Source: a virus
Strand: one strand, 5' to 3'
Virus record (IMG/VR): IMGVR_UViG_3300025771_000065
Coordinates: 1-38,448 of that record
Length of the DNA: 38,448 nucleotides
The position numbers and the translations under genes were made by a program. The notes under the pieces are model-generated. The model worked only from the letters and a program-made list of their open reading frames with translations. It ran no database searches and was not told the DNA's origin. This document shows, piece by piece, positions 7,344 to 15,319 of this stretch (within the stretch, counting starts at the first letter, position 1; each line of letters starts with the position of its first letter).

Positions 7344-7748
7344 ATGAAAAATTTTAAAGAAATTAGAGAAAAATATCGCAGCAAATTTCCACCTGCATTA
7401 GTTGCTGCTGCTGTCAAGATTGCTCTTGATATGGGTGGTAATATGACCGGAGCTTATAAAAAGATCGAAAACATGAAGCGAGGATTAGCAGATGATCCTA
7501 TTGTGAAAGATGCTTTAAGACAAGCTAACGAAGAAACTGTAAAAGAAGATGCATCACTAAATAAAGTAATGAAAGTTATTCAAAAAGATCTTAAGAAAGA
7601 AAAAATTAGATCCATGAAAGATTTAGAAAGATATTTAGATTACTCAGGTGGTGATATTATATTTGACATGGAGTCAGATGAAGATAAAGCTAACGATTTA
7701 ATTAATAAAGTTCATGATAAACTTAAAAAACAATTTAAATTAAGATGA
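7344..7748 (+). CDS. Conserved small protein, 134 aa
   Basis: The N-terminal part (KYRSKFPPALVAAAVKIALD and MGGNMTGAYKKIE) is a segment I recognise as recurring in marine T4-like phage proteins, without a known function. The rest is highly charged and helical, ending in KLKKQFKLR. The N-terminus MKNFKEIREKY lacks the L/I-x-E cleavage site seen in neighbouring genes. The start follows the upstream stop directly, and the stop overlaps the next ATG (ATGA). Confidence 0.75.
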   Translation: MKNFKEIREKYRSKFPPALVAAAVKIALDMGGNMTGAYKKIENMKRGLADDPIVKDALRQANEETVKEDASLNKVMKVIQKDLKKEKIRSMKDLERYLDYSGGDIIFDMESDEDKANDLINKVHDKLKKQFKLR

Positions 7749-7978
7749 ACTTAGAAGAAGCATATAGACAACGTATCGCTGAAGATGGTCATGTTGATTC
7801 TGCAAACGTAAAGAATCAATTAACATCTTTAAAAAGAAATGCAGAACAACTCTTAGCACAGATTAAACCTGATTCAGAATATCCATCATGGTGGGTAAAC
7901 AAATTAGTAAAAGCTGCAGATTATTTAGATACTGCAACTGACTTTTTACAAAATAAAGTTGATCAAGGCAAACAATGA
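7745..7978 (+). CDS. Conserved small protein with capsid-targeting-like start, 77 aa
   Basis: MNLEEAYRQRIAE|DG contains an I-A-E cleavage motif identical in type to T4 internal proteins (FIAE|A). The body (about residues 20-72) is a helical module with PSWWVNKLVKAADYLDTATD, a Trp-Trp segment I have seen in many cyanophage and pelagiphage virion-associated proteins. It overlaps both neighbours by four bases (ATGA). A small internal head protein is the working idea. Confidence 0.75.
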   Translation: MNLEEAYRQRIAEDGHVDSANVKNQLTSLKRNAEQLLAQIKPDSEYPSWWVNKLVKAADYLDTATDFLQNKVDQGKQ

Positions 7979-8211
7979 AAAAGTTTAAAGAGTTTAGACA
8001 AGTAGACGAAGCACCATATGTCGCTAATGATATGGAAATTATTCGTTCTATTCTTAAAAAATTAGAAGATGATTTTAGTAAATTATCTTCAAAAAAACAA
8101 TTAGAAAAAGGTTGGCCTAAACTTCAAATGATTGCAAAAGCTGCTGGATATGGTATATCAAAAACAAAACAACAAGACGGACGTACATATAGATACGATT
8201 TAAAAAAATGA
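7975..8211 (+). CDS. Small basic protein, possible capsid-targeting start, 78 aa
   Basis: The N-terminus MKKFKEFRQVDE|A resembles the amphipathic F-x-x-F targeting helix, but the P3 residue at the possible cut is V rather than L/I. The rest is Lys-rich (KKLEDDFSKLSSKKQLEKGW, ending RTYRYDLKK). I do not recognise the family. It is coupled by ATGA overlaps on both sides, in a run of small genes of similar style. Confidence 0.72.
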   Translation: MKKFKEFRQVDEAPYVANDMEIIRSILKKLEDDFSKLSSKKQLEKGWPKLQMIAKAAGYGISKTKQQDGRTYRYDLKK

Positions 8212-8549
8212 TAGGATTTAAAGATTTTTTATTAACGAACCCAGGAATGGAAAAAGATGCACAAATAGCATACAGACGTATGAAAAGACGTAAGTCACAA
8301 GACTATGGTAACGATACAGCTGCAGTAGATTATGAAGAAGGAAAAAATAAAGGCGAATCTTGGGAAGATGGATTTAAAAGAAGAGTTGTAAAAACAACTA
8401 AACCAGAACATAAAGATAAAGGTTATAATTGGCGTATAAAGGGTAAAGATAAAGAAGAAGTTACAATTAAACTCTATAAAACTAAACCTGATTATAAAGA
8501 ATTTGTTAAACAAATGAAGAGAGTTGCAGGACACGAATTCGGTGGATAG
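8208..8549 (+). CDS. Small basic protein, 113 aa
   Basis: It starts MIGFKDFLLTNPG, again an F-x-x-F amphipathic start but with no L/I-x-E site. The protein is rich in Lys and Arg (MKRRKSQDYG, KDKEEVTIKLYKTKPDYKEF), which suits DNA association inside a head or in the cell. The family is not recognised. Its stop lies within the GTG start of the next gene (GTGGATAG). Confidence 0.7.
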   Translation: MIGFKDFLLTNPGMEKDAQIAYRRMKRRKSQDYGNDTAAVDYEEGKNKGESWEDGFKRRVVKTTKPEHKDKGYNWRIKGKDKEEVTIKLYKTKPDYKEFVKQMKRVAGHEFGG

Positions 8550-8904
8550 TTTTTTAGAACATGTTCAAGAAAGATTTGGTTTATACGAAGGTACATATGT
8601 GCCACTAGAACAGCCAATGATTGAACAACCTGAACTTAATAAACCAAAGAGATCTTCTGGTCCAAGTAAGTATGTAGTATATGTAAAGGACCCAAAGACA
8701 GGTAATGTAAAGAAGATTAACTTTGGAGATAAAAAGGGCGGATTAACTTCTAAAATAAATGATCGTGAAGCAGCTCGTAATTTTGCATCACGACATAATT
8801 GTGATACAAAAAACGATAAAACAAAAGCAGGCTATTGGGCATGCAGATTACCAAAATACGCTAAAGATTTAGGATTAAAAGGTGGCGGAAACTATTTTTG
8901 GTAA
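8542..8904 (+). CDS. DUF5872-like protein with capsid-targeting-like start, 120 aa
   Basis: I chose the GTG at 8542, which overlaps the upstream stop, giving MDSFLEHVQERFGLYE|G with an L-Y-E cut motif after residue 16. An in-frame TTG lies at 8524. The conserved domain (residues 36-120) has YVVYVKDPKTGNVKKINFGD, NFASRHNCD and GYWACRLPKYA, a pattern I associate with DUF5872, found in T4-like phages. The Cys and His pairs could bind zinc. Function is unknown; a packaged protein is inferred. Confidence 0.75.
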   Translation: MDSFLEHVQERFGLYEGTYVPLEQPMIEQPELNKPKRSSGPSKYVVYVKDPKTGNVKKINFGDKKGGLTSKINDREAARNFASRHNCDTKNDKTKAGYWACRLPKYAKDLGLKGGGNYFW

Positions 8905-9163
8905 AAACTTTCCTTTTACACAAGAAGGAGAGATCCGTGAATTTCATGTTGATAAACATGATAGTGAGTATGTTTGGCATAGAGATCATGAAGATCGTGA
9001 GATTGAAATATTAGAGGGCGAGGGTTGGCAATTTCAGTATGAGAATGCACTGCCATACCATCTTCAGCCAGGTATGATCTTTGATATACCCCAAGGAGAA
9101 TACCACAGATTAATAAAAGGGTATAATAATCTAAAATGTAGGATAATAAAAAAAGATGGCTAG
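8882..9163 (+). CDS. Cupin-like small protein, 93 aa
   Basis: The start is a GTG at 8882 inside the upstream 3' end. After a short lead, residues 18-90 form a small beta-barrel pattern (HRDHEDREIEILEGEGWQFQ, then LQPGMIFDIPQGEYHRLIKG) typical of cupins, including the G(D/E)-x6-P-x-G-x-x-H-like second motif. The first motif lacks the full His set, so metal binding is uncertain. It resembles small cupin-like proteins in cyanophages. The stop overlaps the next gene by eight bases. Confidence 0.72.
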   Translation: MAETIFGKNFPFTQEGEIREFHVDKHDSEYVWHRDHEDREIEILEGEGWQFQYENALPYHLQPGMIFDIPQGEYHRLIKGYNNLKCRIIKKDG

Positions 9164-9449
9164 GGAATCACAAACAGCTAGATTAGATCGAATTGAAGAA
9201 AAGATCGATAAATTGGCAGATGCTGTTGTTGCTCTTGCACGAGCTGAAGAAAAAATACATACTCTCACCGCATTTAGTAAACAACAATCGGAACAAATTC
9301 AATCAATTATAAATAGAATTGATAAATTAGAACTTGCAGTAAATAGTAATGCAAATACTGTGGGGATTATAAATAAAGTTTTTTGGGTAATTTTAGTTGG
9401 TTTAATATCAGCAATTACCTGGGAAGCTGTAGTTCATTTAGGAAGTTAG
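9156..9449 (+). CDS. Coiled-coil protein with C-terminal membrane anchor (XhlA-like), 97 aa
   Basis: Residues 1-70 form a heptad-like coiled coil (ARLDRIEEKIDKLADAVVAL, then QSIINRIDKLE). One transmembrane helix follows (about 75-92, FWVILVGLISAITWEAVV). This topology matches XhlA-type phage lysis accessory proteins, but the family also includes non-lysis proteins. It lies upstream of the spanin genes, though not adjacent to them. The lysis role is inference. Confidence 0.65.
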   Translation: MARESQTARLDRIEEKIDKLADAVVALARAEEKIHTLTAFSKQQSEQIQSIINRIDKLELAVNSNANTVGIINKVFWVILVGLISAITWEAVVHLGS

Positions 9450-9458
9450 GAGAAAAAA

Positions 9459-9986
9459 ATGAAATTTAATGACGATATTACCTTAAGCATTGCTTCCACT
9501 GTAAGCGACGTTTTAGAAGGTAAAGTAAAAAAAGAGGAAGTTAAATATCCTCATAAAATGTATCATCCCGAAAATGGTAAAGAAGTTGAAGTCAAAGATA
9601 AGGCTGAACACGAAGAATACGCCAAAAAGGGATACGTACACGAAAAGCCAGAAGTAAACGAGGTCGAAGAGCCAAGAGCTAAAGGCGAAAAAGATTTTAA
9701 AGACAAGCATGTTGTTAAAAAATCTGGCGAAAAGGAAGATGGTTCTGTAGTAAAAGAAGCTAAAAAAGATGAGAAGGTCGAAGTTGAAGTCGAAGTAGAT
9801 GACGATGATGAAGACGAAGAGTCTCAAGAAGAGCAATCTGACAAACAAAAGAAATACCAAGCATTCTTTAATAAAGCACTTAAAAAGTTTGGTGTAAAAT
9901 CACCATCTGAATTAAAAGGCGATAAGAAAAAAGAATTTTTTGATTATGTTGATGCCAACTACGAAGCTGACAAGGAAGAAGACTAA
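9459..9986 (+). CDS. Highly charged virion-associated-like protein, 175 aa
   Basis: The start FNDDITLSIASTVSDVLEG resembles an N-terminus common in cyanophage and pelagiphage proteins (a possible V-L-E|G cut is imperfect). A KMYHPENGKEVEVKDKAEHE segment follows. Then comes an acidic run near residues 107-126 (VEVEVDDDDEDEESQEE) and a small helical domain ending DYVDANYEADKEED. Such alternating Lys/Glu composition is typical of internal or scaffold-like head proteins. It has an AGGAG site nine bases before the ATG. Function unproven. Confidence 0.7.
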   Translation: MKFNDDITLSIASTVSDVLEGKVKKEEVKYPHKMYHPENGKEVEVKDKAEHEEYAKKGYVHEKPEVNEVEEPRAKGEKDFKDKHVVKKSGEKEDGSVVKEAKKDEKVEVEVEVDDDDEDEESQEEQSDKQKKYQAFFNKALKKFGVKSPSELKGDKKKEFFDYVDANYEADKEED

Positions 9987-10474
9987 TGAAAGACTATTTT
10001 GTATTTAGACAAGAACTTAATGAAGCTAAAGTCACAATAGCTAAATTAAAAGCTGGTTTAAAAGTTAATGTTATTCATAAAGGTCGTTCAGCTAAAAATT
10101 TTGGCATTGATGGTCAAAATGTTTATGGTGGTAAAGTACAAGTATTAGGAATAGGTATCGTACCATTCGGTAAACCAGTTGAAAAAAGACATGTTATTGG
10201 AAAAGATTGGAAAGATCTAGAAACTAAACATAAAGATATTTGGAAATCAGAAGATATTATGTATGGTCAATTTTGGAATGCAAATGATAGAAAAGATGCA
10301 TTCTTAGAATTAGTAGCTAAAAAATTAAAAATGAAACCAGGCTGGACTTGCTGGGTATGGCAAGTTATTGAGGGTGAAAATAAAGGAAAATTAAGTTACT
10401 GCTATATTGATAGAGATGAAAAATGGTCTGTTACTTTCCTTAATAAGAGCACAGAATTTATTTTAGAATCTTAA
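9986..10474 (+). CDS. Unknown protein with capsid-targeting-like start, 162 aa
   Basis: MKDYFVFRQELNE|A ends in an L-N-E motif that fits gp21-type cleavage after residue 13. The remainder (residues 16-160) looks beta-rich, with GKVQVLGIGIVPFGKPVEKR, an aromatic block (WTCWVWQVIEGE) and KWSVTFLNKSTEF. No known family is recognised. It is the last gene of the long run from 3311, joined to the upstream gene by a one-base overlap, and is followed by a weak promoter-like sequence. Confidence 0.72.
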   Translation: MKDYFVFRQELNEAKVTIAKLKAGLKVNVIHKGRSAKNFGIDGQNVYGGKVQVLGIGIVPFGKPVEKRHVIGKDWKDLETKHKDIWKSEDIMYGQFWNANDRKDAFLELVAKKLKMKPGWTCWVWQVIEGENKGKLSYCYIDRDEKWSVTFLNKSTEFILES

Positions 10475-10490
10475 ATCTGTCATATATAAT
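10462..10490 (+). promoter_or_regulatory. Weak early-type promoter candidate
   Basis: TTTAGA (10462-10467), 17 bp and TATAAT (10485-10490) lie just before ATG codons at 10493 and 10496. The geometry matches the near-leaderless promoters elsewhere, but the -35 box is poor and lies in coding sequence. Confidence 0.35.
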
Positions 10491-10492
10491 AT

Positions 10493-10864
10493 ATGATGAA
10501 AGTATTTGATGAGCTGAATAATAAAAATTTTAAACTTTTTGCAGCAAATAATTATAACAATCCGGAATGTACGGATGTTGAAGAGTTTAAACAAGATCTA
10601 AATAGATTTAAATATCTAAAAAGATTGCTTACTCGATATGAAGAACATAGTGAACTACAAGAGCGATTAATTTTAAATCATCTTATAGTTTTATATAATG
10701 TTTTTGGTATCGAAGCGTGTAATAAAATGATATGGTATAAGATAGATGAAAATCATTATCAGTATATCAAACCATTTTTAGTTTATCTTCACTACTTACC
10801 TGAGGATGAAAAAGTAGATGTTGCAATGGATCCAACAATAGTGGATATATTAAGAGAACTTTAA
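10493..10864 (+). CDS. Conserved helical protein (DUF7207-like), 123 aa
   Basis: The pattern LFAANNYNNPECTDVEEF, then DLNRFKYLKRLLTRYEEH and RLILNHLIVLYNVFG matches a family I know from T4-like cyanophages, probably DUF7207 (name from memory). It is acidic and largely helical, with no membrane segment. Two adjacent ATGs (10493, 10496) begin the frame, and there is no obvious ribosome site, consistent with a short-leader transcript from the weak promoter upstream. The stop overlaps the next ATG. Function unknown. Confidence 0.78.
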   Translation: MMKVFDELNNKNFKLFAANNYNNPECTDVEEFKQDLNRFKYLKRLLTRYEEHSELQERLILNHLIVLYNVFGIEACNKMIWYKIDENHYQYIKPFLVYLHYLPEDEKVDVAMDPTIVDILREL

Positions 10865-11457
10865 TGGGAATTATATCAAGAGCAGGAGATTTATTTTACG
10901 CGTTTCGCTTTTTGAAACTTCTTGTCACTCCGTTCGAGAACACACCAGCATTTGAACTTGGAATCATCGATAAAGATGGTAAGATTCTAAAGAAAGCGGC
11001 TGAACGTCAATCTCCAGAAGAAAAATCAGCCTATACAGTTTTTCATAGACTTGTATTTAATATCAAAAGACTCTTAGCAAAAGTACCTGGTGGTAAATCA
11101 GTTATTGGTAGATATGGTGCAGCTCTATTTCTGATTAAAGAACATACTGGTATGTCTGAAAAAGCAATCATCAAAGCTTTAGAAAAATACTTAGAAACTG
11201 ATTTATCAACAAATCAAATAGATGAAAACACTTGGTATCAGGATTATGAGGATCGTTTATTACCAGGTAATTATATACTACAAACTGATGTGGTATCGTT
11301 AGAAACAGGTGAACCAGTCGCGTATGCAAATCAAAAAGTGGTGGTAGAAGACTTTATAACCCCTGTTGGTAGCTTTAATAATATAAATATATACAGAGTA
11401 AAACATAAAAACACAAATCAATACATACATATAACAAATAGAGATATTAGTAGATGA
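10864..11457 (+). CDS. Conserved T4-like phage protein, 197 aa
   Basis: The N-terminal domain (FYAFRFLKLLVTPFENTPAF, LGIIDKDGKIL, YTVFHRLVFNIKRLLAKVPG) is a pattern I recognise from marine T4-like phages, where it is annotated only as hypothetical. The C-terminal half is beta-rich (residues 130-195). An EHTGMSEKAIIKALEKYLE helix lies in the middle. No membrane helix is evident. It is in operon with its neighbours by ATG/stop overlaps. Confidence 0.78.
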   Translation: MGIISRAGDLFYAFRFLKLLVTPFENTPAFELGIIDKDGKILKKAAERQSPEEKSAYTVFHRLVFNIKRLLAKVPGGKSVIGRYGAALFLIKEHTGMSEKAIIKALEKYLETDLSTNQIDENTWYQDYEDRLLPGNYILQTDVVSLETGEPVAYANQKVVVEDFITPVGSFNNINIYRVKHKNTNQYIHITNRDISR

Positions 11458-11696
11458 TAAAAACTAGAATGACATTCAAAGATTATAATGATATGTGGGA
11501 AGATGCTGCTGCTAATGCTGTAGCACACGGAGGTGTATCAATGCCTGCTGATATGATGCCACTAGATAAAATGAAAAAACATAAAAAAAGAGTCCAAAAA
11601 TCAAGTTATGATGGGAGAACTAAAGAGGGTAGAAAGTTTGTAGAACGTATCCTTGCTAGGAGAAACGCACGTGAAGCATCTAAAAAGATTTCTTAG
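11454..11696 (+). CDS. Small basic phage protein, 80 aa
   Basis: It starts MIKTRMTFKDYNDMWE|DA, an amphipathic start with a weak cut-like site (M-W-E). The C-terminal 35 residues are very basic (YDGRTKEGRKFVERILARRN), a tail seen in small cyanophage proteins placed near this one. DNA binding is plausible. It overlaps the upstream stop by four bases. Confidence 0.7.
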   Translation: MIKTRMTFKDYNDMWEDAAANAVAHGGVSMPADMMPLDKMKKHKKRVQKSSYDGRTKEGRKFVERILARRNAREASKKIS

Positions 11697-11934
11697 TTGG
11701 AAAATATCTATCTTAAAAAGATTATATTATTGGATTAAATCTTTTTTCACAACAACCTATACTATTCAAGTATCTTATGATAGTCAATGGGGAAACGCTG
11801 ATGATAAAGTCTATACAGGCGTAAAATCAATTCAAAAACAAACATTTAAAGAATTAAAATTCATCACTGAAGATAAAAGACCTATACATATAAAGGCAAA
11901 CAGTGGATTGAACTATAAAATCGAGGTAGAATAA
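11671..11934 (+). CDS. Small protein with hydrophobic basic N-terminus, 87 aa
   Basis: I chose the GTG at 11671 because a good AGGAG site (11658-11662) lies nine bases upstream; a TTG at 11653 would place the ribosome site inside the gene. The N-terminal 30 residues are basic and hydrophobic (FLSWKISILKRLYYWIKSFF), like an amphipathic or monotopic membrane helix. A beta-rich domain follows (TIQVSYDSQWGNADDKVYTG). The family is unknown. It directly precedes the spanin pair. Confidence 0.65.
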   Translation: MKHLKRFLSWKISILKRLYYWIKSFFTTTYTIQVSYDSQWGNADDKVYTGVKSIQKQTFKELKFITEDKRPIHIKANSGLNYKIEVE

Positions 11935-12302
11935 TGCAACAATTTTTTCTAGCAATTATCTTAGTACTGGGTTTAGGTACTTGGTGGTTATATGGCGAAA
12001 ATCAAACACTCAAGGAAAATAATTTAAAACTTGAGCTAGCAGTCGAAGAACAAAAAGAAGCCATAGAGGCAATTAAAGAATCATACGAAAGGCAGGGTGC
12101 TGCTTTAAATAATTTATCACAAAAGAATGCTCAGATCGAAGCTGAAATGGCTGGATATCTGGATATCTTTCGTAGACACAATTTAAACATGTTAGCTGAA
12201 GCCAAACCTGGATTGATTGAAAAGAGAATCAATGATGGAACAGTGGCAGTATTTAAGGATATAGAAAATGATAGCAAAAAAATTAGCGATCTTAATAAGT
12301 AG
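11934..12302 (+). CDS. Inner-membrane spanin subunit (Rz-like), 122 aa
   Basis: One N-terminal transmembrane helix (residues 3-20, FFLAIILVLGLGTWWLY) is followed by a long Glu/Lys/Gln coiled coil (22-75) in the predicted periplasmic part, the i-spanin topology. The next gene, a small lipoprotein, starts inside its 3' end, the usual Rz/Rz1 arrangement. Together they would fuse inner and outer membranes in the last step of lysis. A C-terminal NMLAEAKPGLIEKRINDGT block resembles spanin-like genes of marine T4-like phages. Confidence 0.8.
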   Translation: MQQFFLAIILVLGLGTWWLYGENQTLKENNLKLELAVEEQKEAIEAIKESYERQGAALNNLSQKNAQIEAEMAGYLDIFRRHNLNMLAEAKPGLIEKRINDGTVAVFKDIENDSKKISDLNK

Positions 12303-12759
12303 TGTTTTATTAATTCAAGGGTGTAGTACTCTTGGACTTTTAAGTGGTACAAAGAAAATCGAAACGGTAAGTAAGCCCGTGAAAATCGATATTATACAAC
12401 CAACACTACCAAGAGAAATTAACTTAACAGAACCAAAATGGTATGTTGTATCAGAAAAAGCAATTGCAAATCCATGCTTAAAAAATGAAGAAGGTAAAAG
12501 AGATTGTTCACTAGGTAAAGAGAACGATTGGCCTGAAGGATATACATATCTTGACAGATTTTTAGACGAAATGAAAAAACAGAATGGCGGTAAGGTAGTC
12601 TTTGTTGCTACAACCATAGGTGATTATGAAGCCATGTCTGTTAATATGCAAGAGCTTAGAAGATATATTCGCGAACTTGGTGAAGTCGTGGTATATTATC
12701 GCGATGTGACTATTGGTGATGAAAAAGGTGTTGGTGCTGCTATAAAGAAAAATGATTAG
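12268..12759 (+). CDS. Outer-membrane lipoprotein, probable o-spanin (Rz1-like), 163 aa
   Basis: It has a lipoprotein signal (MIAKKLAILISSVLLIQGCS) with the lipobox ending at C19. The start lies 35 bases inside the upstream Rz-like gene, supporting a spanin pair. At 163 residues it is longer than classic Rz1 and has a folded domain (GGKVVFVATTIGDYEAMSVN, then YIRELGEVVVYYRD), so an extra function is possible. It would sit in the inner leaflet of the outer membrane facing the periplasm. Confidence 0.78.
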   Translation: MIAKKLAILISSVLLIQGCSTLGLLSGTKKIETVSKPVKIDIIQPTLPREINLTEPKWYVVSEKAIANPCLKNEEGKRDCSLGKENDWPEGYTYLDRFLDEMKKQNGGKVVFVATTIGDYEAMSVNMQELRRYIRELGEVVVYYRDVTIGDEKGVGAAIKKND

Positions 12760-12973
12760 TATTCTTGTAGCAGTATTCAAAGCAATTCTCACAAAGCTGT
12801 TAACTACATCAGCATTATCTTTTCTACATCCTCATCTACTCAAACTTGACAAGTGGTGCGAGGATAAACTTGGAATTGATCTTATTAAACAAGATCAGAA
12901 ATTCCATGAAAAATACCCACTTGTATCTGCTCGCCTAGAAGAAGTCGAAAGAAGATTAAAAATTAAAAAATAA
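12752..12973 (+). CDS. Small membrane-associated protein, 73 aa
   Basis: The N-terminal segment (ILVAVFKAILTKLLTTSALS, residues 4-23) is hydrophobic with few charges, followed by a charged tail (KLDKWCEDKLGIDLIKQDQK) and a C-terminal EVERRLKIKK. A single N-terminal anchor with a cytoplasmic helical tail is likely. It overlaps the o-spanin stop by eight bases, so a lysis link is plausible; a holin role cannot be shown. An early-type promoter for nrdA starts right after its stop. Confidence 0.68.
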   Translation: MISILVAVFKAILTKLLTTSALSFLHPHLLKLDKWCEDKLGIDLIKQDQKFHEKYPLVSARLEEVERRLKIKK

Positions 12974-12976
12974 CAG

Positions 12977-13005
12977 TGTACAAATCTGCGGATTTGTGGT
13001 ATAAT
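12977..13005 (+). promoter_or_regulatory. Early-type promoter for nrdA, near-leaderless
   Basis: TGTACA (12977-12982), 17 bp and TATAAT (13000-13005, with extended TGG before it). The nrdA ATG is at 13016, ten bases after the -10 box, so the leader would be only about 4 bases and cannot hold a ribosome site. Confidence 0.85.
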
Positions 13006-13015
13006 ATATAATATT

Positions 13016-15319
13016 ATGAATGCAACAACAACTATTAATGTCACAAAAAGAGATGGTACAATACAACCATTTGATTTAGAAAAAGTACATAGAGTTTTAG
13101 AATGGGCAGTTGAAGATATATCAGGCGTATCAATGTCTGAGATAGAATTAAAGGCCAACATTCAATTGTTTGATAAAATAAATGCTTATGATATTCATGA
13201 GCTATTAATTAAATCAGCAGCAGAACTTATTTCAGATCACACACCTAACTATCAGTTTGTCGCAGCTCGTTTAATCTCATACAAAATGAGAAAGGAAGCT
13301 TATAATCAATTTGAGGTTCCACACCTTTTTGAAATTATTAATAAAAATGTAGAATTAGGTGTATATGATAATGAGGTGCTTAAGAATTATACTGAAGAAG
13401 AACTCAACGAATTAAATAATTATATTAAACACGATAGAGATGATTCTTTTACCTATGCAGGTATGGAACAATTTCGTGGTAAGTATTTAGTTCAGGACCG
13501 TAGAACAAAACAAATATATGAGACACCTCAGATCTTGTATATGATGATTGCAATTACACTATTTGCAAAGTATAAAGAAAATAGATTAAAATATGTCAAG
13601 GAGTATTACGATGCGATATCGCAATTTTATATATCGTTACCGACGCCGATTATGGCAGGAGTCAGAACACCAACCCGCCAATTTTCATCTTGCGTTCTTA
13701 TTGAGTCTGGGGATAGCTTGGACTCTATCAATGCTACTAGTACTAGTATTGTTAAGTACATAAGTAAGAAAGCGGGTATAGGTATCGGTGCAGGTTCAAT
13801 CAGAGCTCTAGGTGCCAAGATTGGTGATGGGTCAGTTGTTCATACAGGATTAATACCATTCCTAAAGTATTTTCAATCAGCTGTGAAGTCTTGCTCCCAA
13901 GGAGGTGTACGAGGAGGCGCGGCCACAGTTTACTTACCAGTTTGGCACTATGAGTTTGAAGATTTAGTTGTATTGAAAAATAATAAAGGTACTGAAGAGA
14001 CAAGAGTTCGTCATATGGACTATGCTTTTCAGTTTAACAAACTTATGTACGAAAGATTATTAACAGGTGGTAATATTACTTTCTTCGATCCTAATGATAC
14101 ACCAGGATTATATGATGCTTTCTTTGCTGATCAAAATAAGTTTAAAGAACTTTATGAGAAGTATGAAAGAGCTCATAGTATTAGAAAGAAAACATTACCA
14201 GCTATTGAAGTCTTTTCATCTTTTTTAACAGAAAGAAAAGATACAGGTAGAATATATCTTATGAATGTAGACCATGCAAATGATCATGGTGCATTTGATC
14301 CTAAGGTTGCTCCAATTAAAATGAGTAATCTATGTTGTGAAATAGATCTACCAACCAAACCATTAAATAGTTACGATGATAGAGATGGAGAAATATCTCT
14401 TTGTACTCTTTCAGCAATTAATTGGGGACTTATAAATGAACCATCTGAATTTGAAAAATATTGCGATCTTACTGTGCGTGCTCTTGATGAGTTACTTGAC
14501 TATCAAGGGTATCCAATTTCAGCTGCAGAACGAGGGACTCTTGGTAGACGTCCTCTCGGTGTGGGGATTATAAACCTTGCATATTTCCTTGCAAAACGAG
14601 GATTAAAATATGATGAATCAGCATATAATATTATTGATGAATATGCTGAAGCTTGGTCATATTATTTAATAAAAAGTTCTGCAAACCTTGCTGTTGAAAA
14701 AGGAAAAATAATATATAATAATGATACGAAATATTCTAAAGGAATACTTCCTATCGATACTTATAAAGAAGCGATAGATACACTAGTAGCTAGAAGAGAA
14801 CGTTTACCGTGGAAAGCTTTGCGAAAGCAACTCAGAGATACAGGTATCAGAAACTCTACGTTAATGGCATTAATGCCTGCTGAAACATCCGCTCAAATAA
14901 GTAATAGTACGAATGGTATTGAACCACCAAGAGCTTTGGTATCGTACAAACAGAGTAAAGATGGTGTAATGGCACAGGTAGTACCTGGATATCATCATCT
15001 TAAAAATAAATATGATCTCTTATGGGATCAAAAATCACCAGAAGGATACTTGGCCATATGTGGCATCTTACAGAAATATATCGACCAAGGAATATCCGTC
15101 AATACATCTTATAATCCAGAACATTTTGAGGACCATAAGGTTCCAATGTCTGTAATGATTAAAGATTTGGTGACAGCTTATAAGTATGGATTAAAGCAAT
15201 TATATTATTTTAATACATTCGACGGTGCTGGAGAAATGAAAGAAGACGAACATCATACATATGACAGTGGAACAACACAACAAATTGAAGAAGAAGACTG
15301 CGAAAGCTGCAAAATCTAG
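13016..15319 (+). CDS. nrdA: Ribonucleoside-diphosphate reductase class Ia, alpha subunit
   Basis: The 767-aa protein is very close to E. coli NrdA along its length. It has an N-terminal ATP-cone (VTKRDGTIQPFDLEKVHRVL), radical-site residues N438, C440 and E442 in NLCCEIDLPTKP, redox cysteines C226 (SSCVLIESGDS) and C463 (CTLSAIN), and a C-terminal shuttle pair in CESCKI. The C-terminal pair is C-x-x-C, shorter than the E. coli CESGACKI ending. It reduces NDPs to dNDPs for phage DNA synthesis with NrdB and is re-reduced by the glutaredoxin at 16634. The retained ATP-cone suggests overall activity is allosterically regulated. Confidence 0.98.
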   Translation: MNATTTINVTKRDGTIQPFDLEKVHRVLEWAVEDISGVSMSEIELKANIQLFDKINAYDIHELLIKSAAELISDHTPNYQFVAARLISYKMRKEAYNQFEVPHLFEIINKNVELGVYDNEVLKNYTEEELNELNNYIKHDRDDSFTYAGMEQFRGKYLVQDRRTKQIYETPQILYMMIAITLFAKYKENRLKYVKEYYDAISQFYISLPTPIMAGVRTPTRQFSSCVLIESGDSLDSINATSTSIVKYISKKAGIGIGAGSIRALGAKIGDGSVVHTGLIPFLKYFQSAVKSCSQGGVRGGAATVYLPVWHYEFEDLVVLKNNKGTEETRVRHMDYAFQFNKLMYERLLTGGNITFFDPNDTPGLYDAFFADQNKFKELYEKYERAHSIRKKTLPAIEVFSSFLTERKDTGRIYLMNVDHANDHGAFDPKVAPIKMSNLCCEIDLPTKPLNSYDDRDGEISLCTLSAINWGLINEPSEFEKYCDLTVRALDELLDYQGYPISAAERGTLGRRPLGVGIINLAYFLAKRGLKYDESAYNIIDEYAEAWSYYLIKSSANLAVEKGKIIYNNDTKYSKGILPIDTYKEAIDTLVARRERLPWKALRKQLRDTGIRNSTLMALMPAETSAQISNSTNGIEPPRALVSYKQSKDGVMAQVVPGYHHLKNKYDLLWDQKSPEGYLAICGILQKYIDQGISVNTSYNPEHFEDHKVPMSVMIKDLVTAYKYGLKQLYYFNTFDGAGEMKEDEHHTYDSGTTQQIEEEDCESCKI

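Noticed and set aside
9513-9860. Long minus-strand open frame opposite the charged protein gene
   Set aside because: It is the complement of a Lys/Glu-rich gene and translates to Phe/Leu-rich low complexity with no ribosome site; all other genes are on the plus strand.
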